64,000 nucleotides of DNA. Origin: Candidatus Nitrotoga sp. SPKER. GTDB lineage: Bacteria; Pseudomonadota; Gammaproteobacteria; Burkholderiales; Gallionellaceae. The stretch is from contig QFXG01000031.1 in NCBI GenBank assembly GCA_003402285.1, forward strand, positions 62,001-126,000, written 5' to 3'. Shown here piece after piece: positions 38,355 through 47,067 of the stretch (its first letter is position 1; the number at the start of each line of letters is the position of its first letter). A program made the position numbers and the translations under genes. The notes below the pieces were generated by a model. It was not told the DNA's origin. It worked only from the letters and a program-made list of their open reading frames with translations, and did not search any database.

Positions 38355-39022
38355 TTGCCGAAGTTGAATCCGCCGATTAAAGACCTAGTAGAAACGTCTT
38401 TTAACGCAGACTCGTTCATTTTTCGTTTTTTAGAGATTTACGACGCGCCGAAAGCCACGGTAACCAAGCATCGGCAAGGCACGACCAATCACGCCAAGGA
38501 GCCTGGCGAGCTGCTCTGGAAAAACAAATTGTTTTTGTGTCGCCGAAAAGGGGCAGGCTGATACGACGGTGGATGTTATGGCGGGCGATCCTCTGTCAAA
38601 GAAACATTCTCCGCGTATCTTTTTTGCGACCGACGGTGAGGAAGTTTACTGCCGGGACAGCAAGGCCGATCAAATCCGCGATATTGGCTTTGACAAGCTG
38701 AACGATATCTTCGACTTCTTTCTTCCAGCTCGCTGGCATTGAACGCTATGAAGGCGTGGCGGAAAACCCTGCCGATATTAAGGCAACGGCGCGGCTCGCC
38801 AAGCTCTATGATGCAATTCTCGAAGCCAAAACGGAATGGGTTGGAAACGACCACACCCACGAACTCAACCTTTTCATGACGCGGATGTTGTTCTGTTTTT
38901 TTGCGGAAGATACGTCGATATTCGCAATGGATCTGTTCACTTCAACTTTAATGGACGTGACCCGTGAGGACGTGCAGACATTTCATCTGTGCTGGAAACT
39001 ATCTTTACGGCGATGAACACGC
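38355..39022 (+). pseudogene. Decayed type IIL/IIG restriction-modification methyltransferase, N-terminal fragment
   Basis: Pieces in different frames read as one protein: FIFRFLEIYDAPKATVTKHR then EPGELLWKNKLF, next FFATDGEEVYCRD and DIFDFFLPA, then VAENPADIKATARLAKLYDA and FMTRMLFCFFAEDTSIF, and finally SSVLETIFTAMNT. This is the N-terminal part of the large single-chain SAM-dependent methyltransferase-endonucleases of the MmeI/type IIL kind. At least two or three frameshifts and a missing C-terminal two-thirds make it inactive. It shows that a restriction system was once carried here. Confidence 0.8.
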
Positions 39023-39288
39023 ACGACGTATTCGCATTAGGTGAGCATCGTTTGGCCTACCGCGCCTCAATGCCGCATGACGTAGGTATTCTGAATCCAG
39101 ACCAGCGTTGTTTTTGCGCGGCGCAAATCCATGCCGGATTCAAGATAGCGGTCGGACATTTCACTCATGTCCATACCCAAGGAGATCTCACGAAAAAATG
39201 CGATGTGATGCCGTCCGATTTTTCTCTCAACCGCGATTGCCGGACCCATCTCGATGTTAATTGGTGTTCCTGCAAGCACCACCATGCA
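39023..39288. other. Scar between methyltransferase remnant and partition genes
   Basis: 266 bases without a supported gene. The minus-strand ORF at 39067-39285 (72 codons) is open but has no recognisable domain; it could be the tail of a lost element gene. Deletion of the methyltransferase 3' end probably occurred here. Confidence 0.3.
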
Positions 39289-39540
39289 TCAAACCTGATC
39301 GAATATTCTTTTCACTATCCCAGACGGGCTGCCGTGACTGGCTGGCTGAGTTGCATCAGGAGTCGCTTCTTGAGCAGGGGTAACTGCCGGCGCTTTGTTT
39401 ATTGGCCTTCCGCCATTCAGAACTGACAAACCAAGCGAGGCAAGCATCCTCATCCGTTCCGCTCTGGCGCGCAGCGGGAATGCAGACAGGTCGGCCTGCA
39501 ATTCTGGATACCCCTCGAAATAATTGATGGTGATGCGCAT
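39289..39540 (-). CDS. Putative ParR-like partition adaptor
   Basis: 83 residues from the ATG at 39540, one base after the parM stop. It is basic at the start (MRITINYFEGYPELQADLSA, RARAERMRMLASLG) and Pro/Ala-rich at the end. Position and size suit ParR/StbB, the DNA-binding partner of actin-like ParM proteins. No clear ribbon-helix-helix can be proven by eye. The tail (GIVKRIFDQV) could contact ParM filaments as in known ParR proteins. Confidence 0.5.
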   Translation of the reverse strand: MRITINYFEGYPELQADLSAFPLRARAERMRMLASLGLSVLNGGRPINKAPAVTPAQEATPDATQPASHGSPSGIVKRIFDQV

Positions 39541-39541
39541 C

Positions 39542-40513
39542 TTAGGTAGCACCTCCACGCCAGAACCCTCTCGCATTAGCGAATATAGAATCATGGGCTA
39601 CGGATACCGGAACTTGATGAAAAGCAGCTTTGATTGCCGCTTCGTAGAAGGGAGCGCCTCCGCCAACCAACACAATCGTGTCGATATCAGAATCCTCTTT
39701 TCTGAGCGATTCTTGAAGTTGCGCGCCAACAATGTGGCTAACTTTGGATGATGCATCTGCCAGATAGGGGGCCATATCTATCCGCGCCCCAAACACGGAT
39801 ACGGTGTTGCGTCCTGATCTGATTGCGTTCTCCAGCTTTCCCCTGCCGGGGTTGCCGCCATGATCCCTGGAAATTAACACCGCAGCCTCATCCAAAATGA
39901 CCGAAGCCGCATCCAGGCTTGTTCCAGATGAGGCTCGCTTGAATTCGCCATTAACCAGCAATACCCAGTCAACCGAGAAGAAGCCTGGATCGACCACTAG
40001 AATACTGGCATCCTCAACCTGGCTCGGATCACCAAGACCGTGCAAGTAGTCCACAAACCCGCCCAAAGGTTGAGGCACGATCTTTACATCCTTTACTACA
40101 ACCTTCCGGCATGGCGTAACCTGATGTTCGCCTTTCATGGTCTCGACCAAACGAGTACGAAGATTTGCATCGAAGTATTGGCTGGTTGGCAACCCGGTCA
40201 CAACCTTGTCAATTTCACTCAAACCGGACAGCAGCAGGCCGGAATAAAACAACGCACGATAGGAATCCGTTGCGGTGTAATCCTTGTGCAGTTCGCGCGC
40301 CCAGTTTTCGATTCTGTCGTGGCTGATCGCTGCGGCGAACTCGCGACCATCCACCAAAACGCGCACGGCATCGTCATCCCCCATGATTCTTTGCCCGATG
40401 TGATCAGACGGAGCCGCGCCTGCTGGGCGGTTCACCAATACAGGGTCGCCACCTTTGTCACCATAGGCAATCTTTAGATTCGAGTAACCTATATCCATTC
40501 CAATCACGTTCAT
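39542..40513 (-). CDS. parM: ParM/StbA-like actin-family plasmid segregation ATPase
   Basis: 323 residues from the ATG at 40513 with an aaggag Shine-Dalgarno. Actin-like phosphate loops are visible: IGMDIGYSNLKIAYG (phosphate 1), LVVDPGFFSVDWVLL (phosphate 2) and IVLVGGGAPFYEAAI (adenosine motif). ParM filaments push plasmid copies apart. SXT/R391 elements carry the related srpMRC genes, and here the gene sits divergently from repA with a large palindrome between. It indicates that the element is kept as a free copy at least transiently. Confidence 0.9.
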   Translation of the reverse strand: MNVIGMDIGYSNLKIAYGDKGGDPVLVNRPAGAAPSDHIGQRIMGDDDAVRVLVDGREFAAAISHDRIENWARELHKDYTATDSYRALFYSGLLLSGLSEIDKVVTGLPTSQYFDANLRTRLVETMKGEHQVTPCRKVVVKDVKIVPQPLGGFVDYLHGLGDPSQVEDASILVVDPGFFSVDWVLLVNGEFKRASSGTSLDAASVILDEAAVLISRDHGGNPGRGKLENAIRSGRNTVSVFGARIDMAPYLADASSKVSHIVGAQLQESLRKEDSDIDTIVLVGGGAPFYEAAIKAAFHQVPVSVAHDSIFANARGFWRGGAT

Positions 40514-40655
40514 TGCCTTCTCCTTAAAATTAACTTCACAACAACCCCAGAGCGTCTCCAGTTCGCCTGCACCGCAGCCACCGAAGCCAACAAGCGCCCC
40601 AGCACGTCCACAGCACGTGTGCGAATTATTGATGAGCGAGAAAATATAATTCGGC

Positions 40656-40683
40656 AGATTCTCGGCAAATTTGCCGAGAATCT
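40656..40683. promoter_or_regulatory. 28-bp perfect palindrome between parM and repA
   Basis: AGATTCTCGGCAAA and TTTGCCGAGAATCT are exact reverse complements with no spacer. The site sits in the divergent promoter region, 143 bases before parM and 61 bases before the repA ATG. A shorter echo, AATTCGGCAGATT, lies just before it. It is a good candidate for an operator or for the parC centromere. Confidence 0.8.
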
Positions 40684-40743
40684 CTCTATCGCGCCAAATT
40701 GAACAAACTAAACTCACAGGATATTCATTTCGCGGCACCACCT

Positions 40744-41541
40744 ATGCCGGTTCAAATATCGCCCGAACCCTTCACCCATATTTACTTTGCTGATGTGTTT
40801 GGCGCAGACAATGCCAACAGGAATCCTGTCGTTTGCACGCCTTTCTCTTTGTCTGCCGGGGATTTAGAGGCTCGACGCTTTGATCTGGATGGACAATTCT
40901 TCGAGATAACCCCCAGCGCAACGGGGCTTCCGACCATGCGCGACAAGGATGTCTGGCTTTACTGTGTGAGCTGGCTGGCCAATGCCATGTTTGATGAGCG
41001 GCACGAGGACTTGAGCCGCAATCTGCGATTTACTGCACGCGAATTTCTTGATTTCAGCAAGCGGGGAAACGGTGGGGCTCAATACGATGGCTTGGTTCAG
41101 GCACTCGATAGACTCGCCGGAAGCAAGATCACAACGAACATTCCCCCGCCAGCAGAAACCAAGGAAAGCGGCGACAGCTTCAATTTGATTCGTTACGAGG
41201 CAGAACTGGATCGTGATGGATGCATTGATGCGGTGAATATTGAATTGCCTGAGCGGCTCTACCATTTCGCGACAGACTGGACGCATGTGTGCGCCATGCA
41301 CCCGGACTACTTCATGCTCACGCCATTACACAGGCTGATCTACATGCTCGCCAAAATACATTGTGGCGTGTGGAAGCCGTGGGCTGTACCTCTCAATGAA
41401 TTACACCGACTGACTGGATGTTCCTCGCCTTTTCGCAATTTCAAAATATCCGTGCAAGGGCTGCTTAAGGACAACTCTATCCCTGAATATCGGGTGGAAA
41501 TGGACGCGCAAAAAGTGACGGCAACCTTTTACCGTAAATGA
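40744..41541 (+). CDS. repA: Plasmid replication initiator RepA (RPA family)
   Basis: About 265 residues from the ATG at 40744; an in-frame TTG at 40699 would add 15 residues. Family features: ITPSATGLPTMRDKDVWLYC near the start, DFSKRGNGGAQYDGLVQALD and RLAGSKITTN, then the second winged helix LTPLHRLIYMLAKIHCG. These proteins bind iterons and recruit the replisome. Five iterons follow directly downstream. A functional initiator inside an integrated element suggests autonomous or rolling maintenance after excision. Confidence 0.85.
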   Translation: MPVQISPEPFTHIYFADVFGADNANRNPVVCTPFSLSAGDLEARRFDLDGQFFEITPSATGLPTMRDKDVWLYCVSWLANAMFDERHEDLSRNLRFTAREFLDFSKRGNGGAQYDGLVQALDRLAGSKITTNIPPPAETKESGDSFNLIRYEAELDRDGCIDAVNIELPERLYHFATDWTHVCAMHPDYFMLTPLHRLIYMLAKIHCGVWKPWAVPLNELHRLTGCSSPFRNFKISVQGLLKDNSIPEYRVEMDAQKVTATFYRK

Positions 41542-41550
41542 TTATGCGAT

Positions 41551-41710
41551 CTGTAAATCGAATGCACCTGTTCTGGGTTACCTGTAAAGCGAATGCACCT
41601 GTTCTGGATTACCAGTAAAACGAATGCATTCTTATCTGCATGAATAACAAGGTAATAGGCGCTGTAAATCAAATGCAAACGCTTTTTTGGAGTGCTGTAA
41701 ATCGAATGCA
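41551..41710 (+). repeat. Five iterons, candidate oriV
   Basis: The core CTGTAAATCGAATGCA occurs at 41551, 41582 (one change), 41613 (CAGTAAAACGAATGCA), 41662 (CTGTAAATCAAATGCA) and 41695. The first two copies share the longer unit ending cctgttctgg. Intervals are 31, 31, 49 and 33 bases, i.e. about three helix turns except one. The repeats lie just behind repA, as expected for a RepA-dependent origin. They are too short and irregular for a CRISPR array. Confidence 0.85.
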
Positions 41711-41718
41711 CTTTCTGC

Positions 41719-41772
41719 GCGGAATCGGCGATGCGCTTAGATGTAAAGTTGCGCTGAAACGACAGATTCCGC
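41719..41772. other. Inverted repeat, candidate oriT region
   Basis: GCGGAATC (41719-41726) and GATTCCGC (41765-41772) are perfect inverted repeats 38 bases apart. The enclosed segment holds a weaker GCGC...GCGC symmetry. It lies directly before the MobI-like gene. In SXT and IncC elements oriT is next to mobI, so this is the best candidate; no nic site can be assigned. Confidence 0.35.
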
Positions 41773-41809
41773 ACGGGGAGAAATTATTGTTTTTTTGGTA
41801 GAGGGAATC

Positions 41810-42268
41810 ATGGGAGAGCAAGTTATGGATGAAATGGAAGTGGGAGATGCGATTAGCCTGTTGCGAGTCAGGCTCGAAGCGCTCGAAACGAAGGCAGCAG
41901 ATTTTTGCAAGCAACACTTTGATTTTGTCATGGCAGAAAATAAGGCTAGAGCATGGGAGCAAAGGAGCGTCTTGTATGCACAGGCCAGAATGCGTGACAA
42001 CACCTTGGGTGTTGCGTGGTACGAGGTTCATTGGTACGGATCAAAGGCCGCCAAAACTCGCAGGATGACCAAAAAGCTTATTCGCAAACCCAAAAACAAA
42101 CATGGCTACAACCTGGATGCGCTGCGCAAGTTGGCCCAGCCATGGGAAGTGGATATGGTGCGAGACACTGAACATGATCTTTGCGGTATACGGCGCGAAG
42201 CGACATTCATTGGAAAGGCTATCGGGCAGCTTAACCACATTATCAAGAGTGATGGTAGCCCCCGATGA
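41810..42268 (+). CDS. mobI: MobI-like transfer protein
   Basis: About 152 residues; the ATG at 41825 is an alternative with a better Shine-Dalgarno. Helical N-terminus (LLRVRLEALETKAADFCKQH), a strand block NTLGVAWYEVHWYG, then a basic loop (KAAKTRRMTKKLIRKPKNKH) and a helical C-terminus (LAQPWEVDMVRDTEHDL). This layout resembles MobI of IncC/SXT elements, an accessory factor required for oriT processing by the MOB_H relaxase. Position before traD also fits. Identification is by pattern and context only. Confidence 0.5.
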   Translation: MGEQVMDEMEVGDAISLLRVRLEALETKAADFCKQHFDFVMAENKARAWEQRSVLYAQARMRDNTLGVAWYEVHWYGSKAAKTRRMTKKLIRKPKNKHGYNLDALRKLAQPWEVDMVRDTEHDLCGIRREATFIGKAIGQLNHIIKSDGSPR

Positions 42269-44085
42269 AAGCATTCTACGAGTGGGAATCACCGTGGCGA
42301 CCAAACTTTGAAGCGACGATGTCTGCATCGTGGGCAGGTGCTGCGTTGTTCACACTGATTGCGGCCAAATACATGCCAGTCCCGCTCCCTGTGAAATTTA
42401 GCGCAATTGCGATGACTGTTTGCACCTGCATGGCACTGTATCGCGGTATCGGCGCTTGGCGGCGATACGCCAACCTGACGCGCCTGGACAATTACGGTAA
42501 AGAGTTCATCACCATTCCTGAGCTGATAAACAAGACAGCGGCGGCGACCAAAAAAAACTCTGTGTGGCTTGGCAAGGGTTTTGACTGGACGGATGTTGAA
42601 TCGCAGAAGATGCACGCGCTGATCGGGCAGGGCGTTGCACAGACCATCGGCAAGATCACCAACGAGCGCCACTTGGACGGCGCGTACTGGATACATGGTC
42701 TGGACAAGGAAACTGACCGGTTCATGGACATCGCCAATCTGGTCGGCCATACCTTGCTGGTTGGAACGACGCGGGTTGGTAAAACCAGAATGATGGAACT
42801 GTTGATTGGTCAGGCGATCATTCGCAACGAAACCGTCATCATCATTGACCCGAAAGGGGATCATGCCTTGGCGGAAAACGCCAAACGGATATGTGCGGCG
42901 ATGGGGCACCCGGAGCGCTTCGTGTACTTTCATCCCGCCCACCCGGAGAAGTCCACGCCCATCGATCCGATGCGCAACTGGAATCGTCGAACCGAACTCG
43001 CCAGTCGGGTCGCCGCTCTGATTCCATCCGAAACCGGCGCAGACCCGTTTGCGGCCTTTGGCTGGAAAGTGCTGAACGATATTGTGAATGGTTTGGTGGC
43101 AACGGGTGTGAGCCCCAATCTGGTTCACATGAAGCGTTATATCGAGGGTGGCGCGGACAATTTGCTGCTGAACACGTTGCGCCATCACTTTATCGACACC
43201 GTGCCGGAATGGGAGACGCGCTCCAGCAGTTTTGTGAAAAAACATCGTGACCGAATACTGGAAGCCTTTATCGGTTTCTACAGGCAGGTCGCCATCCACG
43301 AAGCGCAGTCGTCGGACCTGGATGGCCTGATTTCCACCTTTGAGCATAATCGCGACCACTTCCAAAAGATGGTCGCATCGCTCATCCCGATTCTGTCCAT
43401 GCTGACCTCCGAGCCGCTGGCGGAGCTTCTGTCGCCGGAATTCAAAACAGGGGATCAAAAACACGCGACCGACATGGCGAAGATCATCAACAACAACCAG
43501 GTGCTTTATCTCGGTCTTGATAGCCTGGCTGATGGCACGGTCGGGAGTGCCATAGGCTCAATCATGCTGGCCGATCTGACCGCAGTGGCCGGTGACCGTT
43601 ATAACTACGGGATCGCCTCAAACAAGCCGGTCAATCTCTTCATCGATGAAGCGGCAGAGGTCATCAACCAGCCCACCATCCAGCTCATGAACAAGGGCGG
43701 CGGCGCGCTCTTCAGGGTGACGATTGCGGCGCAGACGTTCGCGGATTTTCCTGCGCGGCTCGGCGATGAGAACAAGGCTCGCCAGGTGCTCGCCAACATC
43801 AACAATCAGATTGTGCTGCGTGTGATTGACGCGGAGACGCAACAATACATCGCCGACAGCATGCCCAAGATCAAAGCCCAATCGCTGAGCATCAGGTACG
43901 GCCATGGCGTTGATGCAAAAATCCAGGACGAATATCAGTCGTCCTATCAGGAATCCATGTTGGCGGAAGAAGTGGAACTGTTTCCCGCTGCAATGCTTGG
44001 CAACCTGCCTCCGCTGCACTTCCTGGCCAGGATGTCAGGCGGGCGGGTCATCAAAGGCAGATTGCCCATCTTGAAGGCCGAGTGA
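42265..44085 (+). CDS. traD: Type IV coupling protein TraD
   Basis: 606 residues. Two N-terminal membrane helices (SWAGAALFTLIAAKYMPV, FSAIAMTVCTCMALYRGIG) precede the ATPase with Walker A VGTTRVGKTRMM (about 167-174) and Walker B NLFIDEAAEVI (Asp about 461). The block VIIIDPKGDHAL is typical of the TraD group of MOB_H systems. It hands the relaxase-DNA complex to the secretion channel. Its start overlaps the mobI stop (ATGA). Full length. Confidence 0.95.
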   Translation: MKAFYEWESPWRPNFEATMSASWAGAALFTLIAAKYMPVPLPVKFSAIAMTVCTCMALYRGIGAWRRYANLTRLDNYGKEFITIPELINKTAAATKKNSVWLGKGFDWTDVESQKMHALIGQGVAQTIGKITNERHLDGAYWIHGLDKETDRFMDIANLVGHTLLVGTTRVGKTRMMELLIGQAIIRNETVIIIDPKGDHALAENAKRICAAMGHPERFVYFHPAHPEKSTPIDPMRNWNRRTELASRVAALIPSETGADPFAAFGWKVLNDIVNGLVATGVSPNLVHMKRYIEGGADNLLLNTLRHHFIDTVPEWETRSSSFVKKHRDRILEAFIGFYRQVAIHEAQSSDLDGLISTFEHNRDHFQKMVASLIPILSMLTSEPLAELLSPEFKTGDQKHATDMAKIINNNQVLYLGLDSLADGTVGSAIGSIMLADLTAVAGDRYNYGIASNKPVNLFIDEAAEVINQPTIQLMNKGGGALFRVTIAAQTFADFPARLGDENKARQVLANINNQIVLRVIDAETQQYIADSMPKIKAQSLSIRYGHGVDAKIQDEYQSSYQESMLAEEVELFPAAMLGNLPPLHFLARMSGGRVIKGRLPILKAE

Positions 44086-44086
44086 C

Positions 44087-44689
44087 ATGGCAAAAGACCA
44101 GAAAGAGCAAGGGAGCTTTACTGCCCTATGGATGGTTCTTGCCTTGATCGTGGCAATCGGCACATGGATGTTCATTACCCCGGAACACCTGCTGAAATCA
44201 CTTGCAGGTGAACGCGCGTTTGTAACCGAACTGTCTGGGCAGCAAGCCGATCAGTGGATATTTGGCAAAATGATTTCGGTAAGCGCGGGTCAAATCCAGG
44301 GTATGTCGGATGCAATCAAAGATACACAAGACACGCCGGGCGCATTCAAAGAGTGGATTCAGAACCGGATTGTTGTAACGTGGTTGTGGGGTTCGTTGAT
44401 CGTGTACCGCGTCAATCTGCTTATGCTGTTCTGGTTCATCCTGATGCCATTCACCATTGCGGTGGCGATAGACGGATATTCAACAAGGATGATACGCACC
44501 TTTCAGTTTTCTTCGCAGTCGCCCATTCGTCACCGGATAGGCGTGCTCATCTCCACGGTCGTGATGTTTGGCGTAGCAATCTGGCTGGTGCTACCGATAC
44601 CATTGCCTTCAATGGTTGCTCCTCTGGCGATTGTATCCATCGGCTGGGCGACTTGGATGTGGGTCAGCAATTTGCAGAAACGGATTTAG
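44087..44689 (+). CDS. DUF4400 transfer-associated membrane protein
   Basis: 200 residues beginning two bases after traD. Four hydrophobic segments: LWMVLALIVAIGTWMFI, LLMLFWFILMPFTIAVAI, GVLISTVVMFGVAIWLVL and MVAPLAIVSIGWATWMW. A DUF4400 protein follows traD in SXT/R391 elements and IncC plasmids as well, and its loss lowers transfer in those systems only slightly or is untested. It is expected to associate with the coupling protein at the inner membrane. Confidence 0.8.
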   Translation: MAKDQKEQGSFTALWMVLALIVAIGTWMFITPEHLLKSLAGERAFVTELSGQQADQWIFGKMISVSAGQIQGMSDAIKDTQDTPGAFKEWIQNRIVVTWLWGSLIVYRVNLLMLFWFILMPFTIAVAIDGYSTRMIRTFQFSSQSPIRHRIGVLISTVVMFGVAIWLVLPIPLPSMVAPLAIVSIGWATWMWVSNLQKRI

Positions 44690-44691
44690 GG

Positions 44692-45195
44692 ATGCTGGCA
44701 TTCACCCATATTGCAGCGGGTTGTGCATCGTCGTTACTTGTCTCAGGCGCGCTCAACGCGTCGTCCTCGCAGACGATACTTATGCTCGGTGGCGGAATCC
44801 TTGGCAGCATGATGCCGGACATCGATCACCCGCAAAGCGCATTTGGCAAACGTGTTCTGCCGCTCTCGATACCGATTGCAACAGTGTTCGGGCATCGCGG
44901 TATCACCCACAGCCTGCTGGCCGTTGTCGGCATGTCTGGATTGATCTGGTGGGCGTTCAATTCTGCGCACTGGCAGCAAGGATATGCCGTGCCGATGGTG
45001 ATTGGAATTGCAACCGGCTACCTGTCTCACCTTGCTGGCGACTGGCTCACCAACTCGGGTGTACCGCTGTTGTGGCCAATCAAAAGGCGGTTCGTTTCGC
45101 CGCTCAGGTTATGCACAGGTGATCTGCGCGAGTATCTGTTGGCATTCGGGATGTATGGCTGGTCATTGGTGGAATGTTTAAGAATGCTGAAGTGA
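44692..45195 (+). CDS. YdjM-like (DUF457) inner-membrane metal-dependent hydrolase
   Basis: 167 residues. The family motifs MLAFTHIAAGCASSL, MMPDIDHPQSAFGKR and FGHRGITHSLL carry the conserved His and Asp residues for a metal centre. Several membrane spans. Related proteins are induced by LexA in E. coli and occur in conjugative elements downstream of traD. The gene starts two bases after the DUF4400 gene, so it is part of the mobI-traD operon. Substrate unknown (phosphatase-like or lipid-related activity suspected). Confidence 0.8.
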   Translation: MLAFTHIAAGCASSLLVSGALNASSSQTILMLGGGILGSMMPDIDHPQSAFGKRVLPLSIPIATVFGHRGITHSLLAVVGMSGLIWWAFNSAHWQQGYAVPMVIGIATGYLSHLAGDWLTNSGVPLLWPIKRRFVSPLRLCTGDLREYLLAFGMYGWSLVECLRMLK

Positions 45196-45287
45196 ATAAT
45201 CCAGACGGTGCGCTGTGGGCGCTTCTTGCAGTAAATGCGTTCCGATATATTGACATATATTGACAACTACCGATGTTATGGAACAAT

Positions 45288-45896
45288 ATGACGGTTATGA
45301 ACAAGCTTGCCGAAAATCTGCTCGACCTGGCTCGAAACAAAGGACTGATACGTCCGTGTGATCTGGCACCGCTGGGTATTCCGCGTGTTTCGCTGACGCG
45401 CGCTGTCCGTCGCGGGCAGCTAGAGCGTGTCGGGCGCGGTCTTTATGGGTTGCCTGGGCGCGTAGTGTCAACCCAAGGATCGCTGTCGGAAGTGTCACGC
45501 AAGGTTCCCAAAGGGGTTGTCTGCTTGCTCTCTGCCCTCCGTTTTCACAACCTGTCTACCCAAGCGCCTTTTGAGGTGTGGCTGGCGGTTGAAAACAAGG
45601 CCGTCAAACCGAAGCTCGATTACCCGCCGCTGCGTATTGTGCGTTTCTCTGGTGCGGCGTTTACCGAGGGGGTCGAGGAACACGTCGTGGATGGCGTGAC
45701 TGTCCGCGTCACCGGTGTTGCAAAGACTGTTGCCGACTGTTTCAAATACCGCAACAAGATCGGCCTCGATGTCGCACTTGAAGCACTGCGAGAGGCTTGG
45801 CATGCAAAACGAATGACGAGTGATGATATTTGGTACTACGCCAAGGTCTGCCGCGTGGCCAACGTGATGCGCCCGTATCTGGAGAGCCTGGCATGA
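45288..45896 (+). CDS. abiEi: AbiEi antitoxin/transcriptional regulator of the AbiE system
   Basis: About 202 residues from the ATG at 45288 (gga Shine-Dalgarno); ATGs at 45273 and 45297 are alternatives. The N-terminal winged helix (RPCDLAPLGIPRVSLTRAVR) and the C-terminal AbiEi domain (VCLLSALRFHNLSTQAPFEV, VTGVAKTVADCFKYRNKIG) match the type IV antitoxin. AbiEi represses its own operon and counteracts AbiEii without direct binding. A promoter with TTGACA at about 45249 lies upstream. The toxin gene overlaps by four bases. Confidence 0.92.
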   Translation: MTVMNKLAENLLDLARNKGLIRPCDLAPLGIPRVSLTRAVRRGQLERVGRGLYGLPGRVVSTQGSLSEVSRKVPKGVVCLLSALRFHNLSTQAPFEVWLAVENKAVKPKLDYPPLRIVRFSGAAFTEGVEEHVVDGVTVRVTGVAKTVADCFKYRNKIGLDVALEALREAWHAKRMTSDDIWYYAKVCRVANVMRPYLESLA

Positions 45897-46804
45897 GCGT
45901 TCAGAATATGGGCGCATCCATTCGCAACCGGCTGCTCGATAAGGCGCGTACAGAAAAGCTGGACTTCAACCTATTGCTGACGCGTTATGCACTGGAGCGC
46001 ATGCTGTATCGTTTAAGCATCTCGGCACAGTACGATCAATTCCTGCTCAAGGGGGCGTTGCTGTTCGATTTGTGGTTCGATGTGCCGCATCGTCCGACCC
46101 ATGATGCTGATTTGCTCGGTTTTGGTTCACCTGAAATTCCTCATCTGGAAGAGGTTTTTCGTAATATCAGCCGCATTAAAGTCGAGGATGGCATCGTGTT
46201 CCAGCCTGATTCCGTGAAAGGTATCGAAATTCGCAAGGAGGCCAACTACGCGGGCGTTCGGATCACGCTGACGGGCTTGCTGGATAGTGCCCGCTGCCCA
46301 ATACAGGTGGATGTCGGGTTCGGTGATGCCGTTGTGCCCGGTCCTGAAGATGTGAGGTATCCGATCATTTTGACCGGTTTGCCAGAGCCGCAACTGCGGG
46401 CCTATCCTCGATACACGGTTGTTGCGGAAAAGCTGGAGGCGTTGACATCGCTTGGCATATTAAACAGTCGAATGAAAGATTTTTTCGATCTCTGGGTGCT
46501 GGCGAAATATTCTGATTTCGATGGTGAGTTACTGTCACGGGCAATCGCGGCTACCTTCGAACGTCGGCGCACAGGGTTTCCAGAAGGAATATCTATTGGG
46601 CTGAGCGACGAATTCATTAACGATAATCAGAAGAACAAGCAGTGGCAGGCCTTCCTGCGCAAGAACGCACTGGATCCGATGCCGCTGGCGACGGTAATCA
46701 GTGATCTTCGAGAATTTTTGCTGCCGGTGTTGGTGGCCGCAGCAAAGAGCAGCAGGCACGACATGGTCTGGCGGGCAGGGCTGGGTTGGCGAAAGAATGG
46801 GTAA
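45893..46804 (+). CDS. abiEii: AbiEii nucleotidyltransferase toxin
   Basis: 303 residues beginning at ATG 45893 inside the abiEi stop. The DNA polymerase-beta-like NTase motif is present: FLLKGALLFDLWF then RPTHDADLLGFG with the catalytic Asp pair; YTVVAEKLEALTSLGILNSR and MKDFFDLW complete the fold. AbiEii blocks phage spread by abortive infection, adding nucleotides to tRNA or a related target. It sits at the head of the defence island before the NACHT-like gene. Confidence 0.93.
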   Translation: MSVQNMGASIRNRLLDKARTEKLDFNLLLTRYALERMLYRLSISAQYDQFLLKGALLFDLWFDVPHRPTHDADLLGFGSPEIPHLEEVFRNISRIKVEDGIVFQPDSVKGIEIRKEANYAGVRITLTGLLDSARCPIQVDVGFGDAVVPGPEDVRYPIILTGLPEPQLRAYPRYTVVAEKLEALTSLGILNSRMKDFFDLWVLAKYSDFDGELLSRAIAATFERRRTGFPEGISIGLSDEFINDNQKNKQWQAFLRKNALDPMPLATVISDLREFLLPVLVAAAKSSRHDMVWRAGLGWRKNG

Positions 46805-47067
46805 GGCCAAACTGGGAATTTGGCCATCTACAAAACACTAGGAACAAACCGTCAATAGAATCGCTTCGACCATCCATTTCTCGGCCTCAGCAGCCGCTTA
46901 AAGTTTGTCAGATTCAGCTAGTCGCGTGTGTCTGTTATTGAGCACATCGAACAGGGGGTTTTAAGCCGAAGAAAATGATAGCGACATTATTTTATGCATG
47001 GGTGATGTAGCGCGATTGTTCAAAATGAAACATTGAACCGCCCTCAGTTAACTTGTGGGGTCTAGTG

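Noticed and set aside
39067..39285. 72-codon minus-strand ORF behind the methylase remnant
   Set aside because: No domain, no good ribosome-binding site and placed in a deletion scar.
41551..41710. CRISPR array
   Set aside because: Repeats are 16 bases, diverge and have short irregular spacing; they sit behind repA and fit iterons.
42281..42291. GAGTGGGAAT, similar to the end of guaA, as a possible second att site
   Set aside because: It encodes Glu-Trp-Glu at the start of traD and only 10 bases match; the surrounding sequence is unrelated.
42289..43464. Long minus-strand ORF (391 codons) inside traD
   Set aside because: It lies fully antisense to an intact TraD with all motifs and has no recognisable domain.
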